A stretch of DNA of 64,000 nt, taken from the NCBI RefSeq assembly GCF_954871325.1, contig NC_088779.1:24662869-24726868 (forward strand). Direction: 5' to 3'. The notes under the pieces were generated by a model. The model searched no databases. It saw nothing but the letters and a program-made list of their open reading frames with translations, and was not told the DNA's origin. The stretch is from Gordionus sp. m RMFG-2023 (taxonomy: Eukaryota > Nematomorpha > Gordioida > Chordodea > Parachordodidae). Positions within the stretch are counted from its first letter, which is position 1. Each line of letters opens with the position of its first letter. This document shows, piece by piece, positions 22,325 to 33,700 of the stretch. The position numbers were made by a program, and so were the translations under genes.

Positions 22325-23879
22325 AAAAAAAATCATTATTATTTCAAGCCTTATGGATATTTAAAACATGATATTCGATCAATTGTATTTTGATATTTAA
22401 ATTTCAATATTATTAATAGGACGATTAATGTTGACATATTATAAAATTGATGTAATTGAACGTTCACCTATACTCTGGAAGATAATGTAAATTGATGATT
22501 TTGAAGAAGAGGAAAAAAAATATATAAAAATAATTGTGAAAAAAAAATAATGTAGAAATTGGATAAAGTAAAGTTTTTTTTCTTTACCTCACGAGGTTTG
22601 TAATAGCCTCCTATAAGGGCTATATTAGCCAAGTCCTAATAATTTAATACCTAACCCGGACATTTAGGGCGGCCCAACCCCAAAAAATCGGGTTCGATCT
22701 GGCAACTTGTGCAAAATATATTTTTGGTCGGCAAGATTTTTTTAAAAAAACAATAACCCGTATAAAATATTATTCGGCGAATCTCTCAATTTAAAAGGCA
22801 GGCGCCATTTTAGGCGTATATCTTAAAATTAAACAACTTGGATAAGCGTTTTATTTCTGTCTTTTTTTTAAAAAAAATAAAGTAATGGTTATAGCAAGGA
22901 AGAATATATAAGATAGAGTAAATAAATATAATTTTTAAAAAAAATAAAATTATTTGTTTTCTTTTTTGTAAATCTTATCCAAAATGTTTGTTTTAATTAA
23001 CGTCATAGAAAAAAAAGAAGGTATGGAGATCGGTTGACGTATCCGATTCGAATTATTTCAATCAAATACGAATAGTAAATTCTATTAATCGTTTGAATAC
23101 GAATAGTAAAATTATTAGATTTGTTTAAAGGAATAGATTACGAATAATTCATTTCTTTCTTTTTTTAATTAGGTTCAATTATATGTCATACACGAGTTAT
23201 AATAAGATCTATAAAAATAAAAAAATTAAAGCCAAAAATTAGTAGTAAAAAATTATTTTTTTTTACAATCAGCTGCATTAAACAATTGTAATTTGATACT
23301 TTATAAAAATATACTTTTATTTTATTTATAAAGATGCCAAAGACGTCATTCAAACAATTATCTATATAAAAATAAATAAGTTATATAGAAAAATTGTATC
23401 CTTATAAAAAAGAATCGTATATTTCTTATTAAAAATCTTATATAATTTAAGGAAGATCGGATAATTAATTATTAAATCAATTACGTCAAATTTAATTTCT
23501 AACATAAATAATGCAACATAATCCATATATATATAAATATATACATAATATATACAGCAGGAATTTCGTATGGTATTATAAATAAATGACACTTACCATC
23601 TTTAATATCGATTTTTTATACTAAGATTTATTATTGAGCAGGAATTTTTGTTTAATAAAAAATTTTCTATAAAAATTTTCTTAACCAATGGCATCCCCTA
23701 TAAAGAATTTTTGGCGCATACTCAGTAATTCAGGTAGGCCGTGCACTATTGCCGACGTACTAGCCGTATGTAAAACTTAACTCAAACTAAATTATTTAAA
23801 AATATTTTATCTTTATTTATATCATTATCATATATTTACGAGCTGATGTGACGTGTTATAAGATGATAGATTGGGATCC

Positions 23880-24830
23880 GAGTGGCCTAAAAGGGAGACT
23901 TTCAATCGATTCAAGCTAAAGGTGGATGAGGAATTGACAGAATTCAAAGATGATGGATATGAATCTGTAGAATTTAAAAAAATATATAATTGTAATATAA
24001 TATAGTAATCAATTAAGATAGTAAATGATGATGTAGGCATAGGCATTGGTATAGCATTATGATAAATAATTCTAATTACATAAATAATTAATAAAATGCA
24101 ATATTACACGTTCTTTCCCGCAAAAAATTTTCAGTTGGAAATAAATCTTCAATCTTACTATCTTCATTTTTAATCAAGATTTCACTCGCCATCATTCCAT
24201 CAGCTTCTTGACCATTTAAGCTGGGATGATTCAGAGCAGTTATATCATGTGTTTAATATCGTATGTAACACAAAAAAATTCAAAATATTTTACTCGCAAA
24301 TGTCTCTCCTCCCTCCGTTACTATTACGTTGACCTAACCATATTTTCTAATAAACTTAACTTACTAATAACTATCGCTACTATTAACCCAAATATCGCCT
24401 GGCAGTAAAGGGAAACATTTACCAGAAGAATTAATTAGATTGTGTATTGAAGTCTTGGTAACGAGCTGATTATAAAATTTATCCATAAGATTAAGGAATT
24501 TTTCCACTGACCTGCCAATAAATCATGGATTAAAAGACGAGGAATTAGAGACAATTAGACATGTTTAATGCTAAAATGCGAGAAGTAGGAATGATAATCC
24601 ATACCAGCTGGCGGAAAAGGAAATAACTATAATATAATAAATAATTGTTTGACGCAGGATAATTGAATGATCTAATCGATAAGATCAATAGAAAGGTAGT
24701 CGGAACGCCCGAGCGTGAGTCGAATGACAATGGTCTAGAACAAAGGGATATTGAAAGGGCACGTTATGTAGAAAATGTAAGACGCGCGAAGTATGGTATA
24801 ATTACCAATAAAAAGGAAAGGTGGTAAAGG
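23880..24830 (+). pseudogene. scattered coding-like scraps, origin unknown
   Basis: Three short plus-strand stretches have coding-like composition in the middle of AT-rich DNA: about 23910-24003 (Lys/Asp/Glu rich, with DEELTEFKDDGYESVEFKK), about 24420-24560 (PEELIRLCIEVLVTS and then LKDEELETIRHV) and 24665-24828 (with VGTPERESNDNGLEQRDIER). Stops and frame changes separate them. They may be remains of one decayed gene or transposase. No family was recognised, and no splice sites join them convincingly. Confidence 0.3.
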
Positions 24831-25842
24831 GTTGGAGACGATACGGGAATATAAAAGTGTACATAGAAATTTATCTTCTGATTGATTTTTTTTAATATTA
24901 TTTATCTTATCATGGTATATTACGTTTTAAGAATGGATTGAGTGCCAGAAGTTATCTGTGTTGACAGCAACAATAGTTATTAAGAGGAGTCAAAATAATA
25001 ATTCTCCTTTTTGAAAACATGGGTTTATTCCAGCTGTCGAGCAAAGGGAATGTTGACTACAGTGAAGTCGTCGTACACGGAGAAGTAAATAGATATAGCG
25101 AGAATTTAAGAATCAGTATTTTTTTGACAATATTCAAGATTTTTTACGGAGGGTAACAACATAAAACCATTGGAAATTATTTATAAAATATGAATTGAGG
25201 AACTATTTGTATAAATAATGTTTTAGTAAAAACTTTCTTTCTAGAAATGCCCATTAAATGATACATTTATTCCCCATCTTAATTCACTTTTTCATTAGAA
25301 GATAGGGTAAAAAAAAAACATGACATTGATGAAGCATAGGTCATTGTTCTTATAAAAAAAACGTTGACATATACGATTTGCTTGTTACTGATTACAAACT
25401 GAATTATATAAAATCGTAAAAGACTTGTTAATAAACGTGTGGAAAAGTTAATCTGCATAAAAATGCCCTTTATACCTAGAACATAAAATTATTTATCCTG
25501 AAATTTTAGAAAATGAAAATATATCATCAAGAAGGTGATATCATTACTACTCTCTTTGGTATATCTAATTAATTGGAATCAAACATGACTCTTTTTAGGT
25601 TAAAAAAATTGTCAACATTATTTTGATTTTTAGCTAATTTGAGATATTTCTACAAATTTCCTCAAAATGTCCCAAAATTCACGAGGTAAAATTTTGATTT
25701 CAAATATCCCGGGATTTTTAAATTGGTTAGGATTTTAGATGTAACTAGTAAAACTCGTTACGCTTTTTGGAATATAACGGCAAAACTAGTAAATAGTTTC
25801 TTTTAAAAAGTAACTTTTATCAACACAAGGAAAAATGTTACA

Positions 25843-26162
25843 TTTTATCTCATAAAAAAAATATTAAAAGGGTATGTATCACCATAAATTAGAGTTAATT
25901 AGGACTTTACCAATCGACCTTTTTTTATGATTTAAAAAGAATCATTCACAATATCATCCTCTAGGGTAAGTTTTTAAAAACGTGATATTTGATATAACAG
26001 ATTCTATCTCATAAAGAAAAATCCAAAAGGGTGTGTATCCCCATAAATTAGGGTTAATTGGGTCTTTACCAAACGACCTTATATTTATGACTTAAAAATT
26101 ATCATTCTCAAAGTATCATCTCTAGGGAGGGTTTTAAAAGCGTGATATTTGATATAACAGAT
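25843..26162 (+). repeat. tandem duplication of a 160-bp unit
   Basis: 25843-26002 and 26003-26162 are two direct copies, each starting TCTCATAAA, passing through CCATAAATTAG and TCCTCTAGGG-like words and ending CGTGATATTTGATATAACAG. The copies differ at roughly one base in six by eye. No reading frame runs through the unit. Confidence 0.8.
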
Positions 26163-26831
26163 TATTTATTTCCGATTTTTCCATAACAAAAAAATAGATC
26201 TTGTTTAAATCATGATTTTATCAAAAAATCGATACAAATCTCATTTTCGTTCAGAACCAAAAATAAATTACAAAATAATTCCATTTGGACCCGTAAAGGC
26301 TAAGAAAAAAATTTGAGAATTTAATGAAAAATAATAATAATATAATTTTTCAAATTAAAATGTCGAAATACGAATTCTTGTCATTTTTGGAATAAGTTCT
26401 TATTTTTTTTTGTTAAAATACTTAAAAATAGAAATTTTCTTTTATATATAACTCAATTTTAAATCTTCTTTCAAAACCTATGTGTTTCACGAGTTTAGCC
26501 TGATTGATTGATTAAAAATGAATAAATTGAGCTAACGGTTATACACGTTATTTAAATCAGTCATAAATCTTTTCTAAAAAAATAAGAGTGAAGTTGAGGA
26601 TGCTGAGGACCCCTCAGGGATTTGATGACTAAATAATTCAATTATTTTTTTTTCGCGATTTGACATTGTGAATTATAAACTATTTCAAAATATATAAATC
26701 TTTCAGTTGAGAAATGAATTTAATTTGAAAAATTTGATTTGACCAAAAATGTATTGCAGAAAATTACCATATATATTTTTATACAAATTTTCGCTTTGCG
26801 TTAACTATGTAATATAATAATTAATATATGG

Positions 26832-27210
26832 AAATTTTTACGACAAAATTGTCTAATTAATTCACAGAGTGTGTAATCTACAAAAGGTGGAATGCATTTC
26901 CGGTTAAATCGGAACTTCCGCACTGTGAATTTCAGACAATTTTGCCATGAACGTATGAACCACTATTTAATTTATTATTAATTTTTATACCGATTTTTAT
27001 TATAAATTTTAAAAAATAAATTTTACAAAAAGGTTGACGACAAAATGGTCTAAAATTCGCATGGATCTATAACCTCGGACACATGTTGAAATGCATGTCC
27101 CGGTCATATCAGACTTCAAAATTGTCAACAGTTAAATTTGATAGTTGAAAGATTTCTGATCTCCGTGGATTCCATATCCCAATACGATATTCGCTCATTG
27201 TCATTATTTT
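26832..27210 (+). repeat. GACAAAATTGTC repeat family, two adjacent copies
   Basis: 26832-26955 is a fold-back whose arms share GACAAAATTGTCT and AATTCACAG, and 27031-27210 is a longer copy reading GACGACAAAATGGTCTAAAA, then AAATGCATGTCCCGGTC, then GGATTCCATATCCCAATACG. Other copies: 5640-5720 (-), 6063-6230 (+), 30057-30232 (-), 50995-51180 (+), and a short piece at 18270-18320. The consensus is about 180-200 bp with no coding potential. Confidence 0.6.
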
Positions 27211-27942
27211 TTTAATATAACATCAAATTTTTCTAATTCATTAGTGTCACTATTAGCTTGTCAGGTCAGAGACCTGCCCACCCGGTGTGAAGGTAAAATA
27301 GTATTAAAAAACGAATGGTCCCAAGCGCCTAAAAGTAATTTGTTTTTTTATAGGACCCCGAGACGGGTTTATTTAAAAAGGGTTAGAAAATTCTATAATG
27401 GATTATTACAGCATTCATTTACAGGCTCATACTTTCCATAACTCTTCAAAACAATTTACGATAGATCCAAAAATTCTTTTAAAATAAGGAAAATATTTAA
27501 AAATTTCAGGCTAAAAACTTGACCTAGGCCTCTGATACTAATAATTTCATCCTACCAAATTTCTGATTAGGACTAAGGAAAGTGTGAAAATATATGTATT
27601 ATCATGATTTACGTTATAAATCTATTCTATTTCTGTATTCTTTGCCGCGAATTCGCGCTAATCATGAATAAGGGGTAATGATTCCACAAAATTTCGCTGC
27701 ATTTCTTAAACAAAAAATGTTATAATAATTTTTTTTTAAATGCTTATACTTACCCCGGTTTCCGTTATTTTCGAAATTTATTGGTAAAAAAATTCTTAAT
27801 TTAGGGATATTTATTGATGGTATAAAAATAATTTTTCCTATTATCCATAATTCTTTAAAAAAAAATTGTTCAAACTAGAAAAAGTATGTTGCCTTAAAAT
27901 CGATATAAAGTGTTTAAATTAGGAGAATAATTGGATATAGGT

Positions 27943-29224
27943 AGAGGTTACCAGATCCTGCTTAGTGGAAAGGAGGACATATTTTTTATGTATTTTTAAT
28001 AACGCATAAATAAATTTAAAAAATTTAATTGATTTTTTTAAGCTGGATTTGTATATAAATAACATTAAAAATAAAATTTATAAATCTTGCAAATGATAAT
28101 TTTTTTTTATTCCATATTTCTCACTTACAGATATTTTTTATAGAAATTTAGACAAACCCATTTAAAATGGCATTATGTGCATAAGATTTAAATCTAACTA
28201 TTCCACTCATTTGTCCATTAATTATCGACTAAAGAAAAGATTCTTTCAATGTTAGCATTATAAGTGGGTATAGGAAAAATGAAGCTTGCTATAATTAGCA
28301 GTTCAATATGTTCAGATATATTAAATATCATAGAAATATTTGACCCATTTTCGGTGAAGAGGAAGTTTTGTATATTCAACACACCTCATTTTATTTGTAA
28401 TAAACAATTTAAAGTTGCAAAATTGGTCAAGCAACTTTGATTCATTTAAGGAAACATTTTATATTTCAAAAAATCAACCTATACTTTTCTGAAATCTGAC
28501 TAGTTGATATTTATAATTTCCAATCCATTGAAAATCTTCAAATTCTTTAAGAGGTTATGACCTAGGATCAACATATTAAATGCAACTACTTTGATTTTTT
28601 ATCCATTTTTATTATGTTTCGAATATTGCTTATACTTTTGATGGAAAAATATTTCATTTTTTCATCCTGTTGACAAATATTTTAATGATTTTAAATGACA
28701 TTTAAATAACTAAATAACTGTGACAAAATAGGCAGGACAACCTCCCCCATTCCCGAATATTTTAGTTTGTAGAAAACATTATTTACAGCTCGTTGTTCTT
28801 CCACCAAAATTTGTAATACAATTGTCTCCCAGAAAAGACTATCAATTTAAGATATTCGATTATTTTTGTCCATAACTCATGACAAATAATTAAAGATAGC
28901 ATCTGACGTTTCATTTTTAAGCGATTTGTAGGGAAATATTTTTAGATTTTGATTACTTGCATCTATCGAAATGGAAATGTAATTTATTTTTAATATCGTC
29001 TAAAGCTTAATCTATAGAAAGATATGATTTTTATGAGCAAAATTTCGCGAGTGATTGACCCGATAAGTGGAAAGATGTTTTTTGTTTTAAAAATTATTAA
29101 AATTGGAATTAATTTTTTAAAAAGAGGACATATTAAACAAAAAAATGAAAAAAAAGATAATGGACATATTTTTTAACATCCCAAAAGTGATATGTTTTCT
29201 TTAAAGAGGATGCTGGTAAGCCTA
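27943..29224 (-). mobile_element. hAT DNA transposon with perfect 8-bp target duplication
   Basis: The 8-bp word ATATAGGT lies directly on both sides (27935-27942 and 29225-29232), the hallmark of hAT insertion. The ends share TTACCAG at matching positions (AGAGGTTACCAG left, TAGGCTTACCAG right on the complementary strand). On the minus strand, transposase pieces include SISIDASNQNLKIFPYKSLK (RNase H-like core with its Asp, about 28960), then FGNGGGCPA, and near the C-terminus PIPTYNANIERIFSLVDN (about 28250), which matches the hAT dimerisation motif (SNAxVERVFSLMN). Several stops and frameshifts interrupt it. At 1.28 kb it is shorter than a full hAT element, so parts are deleted. Confidence 0.85.
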
Positions 29225-29643
29225 ATATAGGTCATAAAGTTATTGACATCCCAGTAAATATGTGAGACCCGCAGGCAATGGTATAACTTTAAAAATCCGG
29301 GAACCTTGATAAAAATATGAACCTTACAAAATAAATTTAAAGTATATCAAATTAATCAGTTGGAAAATCATATAATGTGAGGCCATATTTTAATTTTCCC
29401 GTTGAAACAATTTACAAAACCATTAAAAAAAATAAAGAAATTTTAAAAATTCGGTACCCGGCCGAAAAATAATCAAAATAAAAATCCGGATCAGGCCAAA
29501 TAATCGAAAATTAAAATTCGGGTCAGGTCTGAAAATAGATCCACCCTCCCCTAAATCCGGGCCCTACGACCTCTAAAGGCCTCTGGTAAACATTAATAAT
29601 TTTTTTTTCTTTATCAGCAACTTCAAAATAGTTATCTAAGGCG

Positions 29644-29941
29644 GCATTTATAGTAAACGCGTTTTGGCGTAATTGCATAATAGAGCCAATAAAAAATTTA
29701 TAAATATGGAGCGTTATAAAATTTGAAAAACATGCGATGCGTTGATAAAAAAAAATATGGGATACGATTTATATAAATAATAGCGAATTCGATAAAAAAA
29801 AAAAGGTGTATGATTTTTCTTATTAAATAAATTATATAAAATGATAATCTTAGTTTTATCTCAAATTAGTTTTTAAAACTAAATCAGCGACGCTGCTTTA
29901 AATAATGTAACGCTTGAAGATAACGCGTTTACTATGAATGC
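29644..29941. mobile_element. 298-bp element with 20-bp inverted ends
   Basis: GCATTTATAGTAAACGCGTT at 29644-29663 and its complement at 29922-29941 differ at a single base. The interior is AT-rich and non-coding. The ends resemble, without matching, those of the CGCGAATTCGCG fold-back family (GCATTCACAGTTAGCGCG), so the two may be distantly related. Confidence 0.65.
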
Positions 29942-30612
29942 AATGTAATTATCTTCTTTCTTTTATTACAAAAGGCTCAATAATAATTGAATCCAAATTT
30001 GTTAATTACTTACGACTATTATCTCTTGATAGGTTATAATTTAAATTTATATTAATGTCGTATTTGGGATGTGGAATCCATGGAGTTTCGGAATCTCTCC
30101 ATTTTATAATCATTTAGTGAGGGAGATATTCTAAATTTAAAAAAAAATTGATTTGACCGGAAATGCATACCAATATGCGTAGAACAGCTATGCTGTAAAT
30201 ATCGGACAATTTTCGCCATAAACTTTTGCGTAAAATCTATATCATTAATTGATTATAGATTTAAGAATAACTTCCGAAGTTCTAAGCAAGATTGCCTAAA
30301 ATTGGCGGGTTTTTTTACCCGTTTTCTAAAATATTTTTAAGCATTGTCGGGTGAGTTAAAAAACATAGATGGGTAGGCGGGTTAAAAAAATTATACGAGT
30401 AGGAGGGTTGTTGGTTAAAACCCGTCTATTACAGACCTCACGTGGATACTCTATACATTGAATATATTTCCGGTCAAATAATTTAAAATTAAGAGATTCT
30501 GAATACCATTTTAAATTGCTGTGATTATTGTTTTTTATATTTAATAATTGTAAAAACTTAATTTAAAAAAAAAAAAATTCGCATGATAATCATAATCGAA
30601 GAGAAAAGTCAT

Positions 30613-30759
30613 ACTTGAAGCACATAGAGGGAAAAACGTGAAGGGAATCCTAAACAAATTGAACGAGCGCCTATTGATATTGCCTTGTTGGACATAGGGA
30701 TTGGGAAGCAGGTGACTATAAAAACTATTATTGCCTGAGTAGTTAACGCCGTGCGACAT
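30613..30759 (-). CDS. candidate first coding exon, perhaps of MAST
   Basis: A true ATG at 30757-30759 opens a frame with GC content well above its surroundings and varied amino acids (HGVNYSGNNSFYSHLLPNPY, then NINRRSFNLFRIPF). A usable donor A|GTATGA lies at 30612, leaving phase 1; another GT (AC|GTTTTT) would leave phase 2, which is what the exon at 20045 needs. It is on the MAST strand and upstream of it, and the RRSF...R wording is loosely like the MAST1 start. This link is an inference: it could be the first exon of another gene. Confidence 0.4.
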
Positions 30760-33700
30760 TATGAAATAGGTGATTTAATTTATTTTTTTTAACTATAAGG
30801 AAGTTATTCGATTAAACGAATGATTAGTTAATGAACATCTCGAGATTAAGATAGAAATACCATTGGCTCAAATATAAGGCAAAATCCATGATGAACGATT
30901 CAGGAAACTCAATCTATCATCATCTATTCGTAATGTTGAATAATTATTTATCTTGTCATTTTTATAGGTAAAATCTTTGATAAAATAGAGGGCTACGTTC
31001 AAGTAACGATTAATAAAGTCAAAATTGTCTTTGTAAATTTATCCACTTTTATTTTACTCCTTTGCGCTTTTAATCTCTCCTTCGATTTTATTAATCCAAA
31101 TATTTCTGACAAAAAAAAAAGATAGTTAAAAAAATATATATATTGGTAATTTTATTTAACGGGAAATTAGATGAGAATAAAATAAATAAATAAAAATTAT
31201 TAATTTCACGTGATAATTTTTTTTAAAAAAAAATATCTTATATTAAAATATGCGCAAAAATATTTTTTTAAATTATATTAAAATAAAATAGTTTTGTATT
31301 GATCCACAAATTGATTAGTTTTTCGTTTTGGGAACCATATTTAAATTAATTTTAAAAATCTGGAATAAAATATTAATTTATCGATAAAAATGTATTTGGG
31401 TGCTAAGTTTAGTTTGACCATTTTACTTTGCATTTACAGTTAGCGATGTTATCTATTTTGTATACTTCGCCGCGAATTCGCACTAACTGTGAATGCAAAA
31501 AGGAGAATTAAAGAGCAAATTTTTAGAAAATACTTTAGAGGTTTTTATAGTAAACATTCTTACATATTTTGTTGGAGCAATCATCCTTTTTTTAAAAAAA
31601 GAGAATTATATCCAAGTTCAGTTTTGATAACTAATTTATTTTTTATTAGTGGGGAGGGCAGGGCACTGCATGGTATTTCTTAATTTAAGAGTTGAAGACA
31701 TTTTTATTGAAATATTTTACTTTTTTGGAGAGTTACTTAAAGACCTGCAAGTCGACCTGAATTCAGGTATTTTAAACCTCTACTCTATTTTGTGGAAATT
31801 TGGATAACAGGAACTTAATCAAACGGATTTTCTAAAAGAGGTCCGAACCCGCCCCGATTCCGTAATATCCTGGGTTCGATGGATTGCCCATTAATCAGTC
31901 ACTTTGGTTTGTAGTCTCAAAATGTTCAACCAAAAATTTTAATTTCTAAACCCCTATTTGAGTTTGCAACTAAGTGGCTTAAAGAAAATTGGAATTTGAT
32001 GGCTTGAGGATTATATTTTCTATTTTTATTTAAACCAATCAAATACATACTAAAATAAAATCAAATTTAAAAAAACACTTAAATTTTTCCAAAGTCCTAA
32101 TAAAATTTATTTTAGCTCTTAAGCCATAACAAGAACTATTATGGTCTAATTCAAAGAAATTGCAATTATAACAGCTGATTAATAATTTCTATTAGTTCAT
32201 TTATAAATTACATGAATTATCGGATTTGACAGGTTATTAATAAAAATAATTATTATAACACATTTTTGATATATCTTAACCATAACACCTCTCAAACATT
32301 CAACCCAAACCCATTCTCTAGCCTTTAACATTACTTCAGATACTTGCATAATTTTAAATATATTTCACCCACTTAGAAAAATTTGTTTCAGTTGAACATT
32401 CTTTGAGTTGAGCACTTTATTATCAGCAGGAACTAGGGATGATCCGATATTTTTTATCGGATTTAAAATATGTCTACCGGTCGATATTATTAAATTTTCC
32501 GATCCGATAAAATGGCGTCTTAATTTTCAAAAAATTTCATCATATATTTGTTTTTTTACTTATTATAGCCTGCCCATAAAAAAAAGATTTTATACAAGTT
32601 ACATGATACCTAAATCTTGTGAAATTAATATTTTGCAATATTAAAGGTTTAAAAAAAATGTAAGGTTGCCTCAAAAAATATTTTGCATAAAAGTTTGAGC
32701 AATATTTTGGCCTAGTGAAGCTAACTGATGACAGCAGGGTGTATTTAAATAATTAATTTTTTGATTTAAATCAGATTATTTAAAGGGTGAAATTTTACGT
32801 GAAAAAAATTATAGTTGGATTTTATCTTAAAAACAAGTGATTATAAATAAAAAAAATTATATGACATAAAAAATATATTGAATGCATTGTTTTATTATTA
32901 AATATATTACGTTTATAAAATTATGCTAAAATTTTAGAGAAGAGAAGAATTGACTATTATTGGTCTGGGAAAGGAAAAACTTATAATTATTATATATAAT
33001 TGTAGTAAATTTACTTGATTAATTTTATAATAAATTTATTTTAGGTGTATTTCTTATTCATTTATGGTAGGTGAAAAAAAGGATATTAATAGGAATTCTT
33101 TTAATGAAACTAATTAAAGGAATGAGCAAAATTTTGTAATTATGAATATCAAATATATCTCTCAGAATGCATGTCTATGGTGCAACTAAAAATAGCAAAA
33201 TGGGTGATATTATAAAAATGATGTTACAACTGAAGTTAAGAAAATTTGCAAGGTCCTAAATTATAAGAATGTGTTTATCAGAGTTTAAAAAAAAAATTTA
33301 AAAAGATTTTTGATCAAATTTTACTCAAAAATAGCAAAATCTTTTAGAAAACCTTATCTAATTTCTATGCATAGAAATTTAAAACATAAAAATCTTCAAA
33401 GATTATTGTTCAAAATTTTTTTCAAACTTTTGTTTTAACTTCATTGGCAAAATCTTAGAATCATATACCAAGACCATATCCAAATTATAATAAAAACTAT
33501 AAGGAGACAAAGGACAAAATAGATATTTAACCATTTTCTCTTATTGTAATGCTAAAGATGCAAATTTTAAAGTCAAAAATAATTGTGAGCCAGGTTCAAA
33601 TCAACCAATATGAAATAAAAAATATAATTTGTTGTAAAAATAGTCACATAATTTCTTTATGTGTTTGTTGGATACTCATATCATATTCTACCTCTATAAT

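Larger units (their letters stand above)
20046..30540. other. repeat-rich region, probably 5' intron of MAST
   Basis: No conserved exon was found. If 30613-30759 is the first coding exon then all of this is one intron. It contains one half of a dispersed repeat pair (21098-21350), a TTAAACG inverted-repeat element (21616-21837), a fold-back element (22221-22324), ATACGAATAG-word debris (23035-23150), coding-like scraps (23880-24830), a 160-bp tandem duplication (25843-26162), copies of the GACAAAATTGTC family, a hAT element (27943-29224) and a 298-bp inverted-repeat element (29644-29941). Confidence 0.6.

Noticed and set aside
23362-23592. Minus-strand frame rich in Ile, Tyr, Asn and Phe
   Set aside because: Composition is what AT-rich DNA gives by chance; no start context, splice sites or motif.
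27244-27441. Plus-strand frame of 65 codons with basic residues
   Set aside because: Somewhat coding-like, but no family, no convincing splice context and repeat copies on either side. Not strong enough to list as a gene.
31489-31683. Plus-strand open frame starting inside a fold-back element
   Set aside because: Its start lies in the hairpin arm (31428-31503) and the rest is AT-rich low-complexity sequence.
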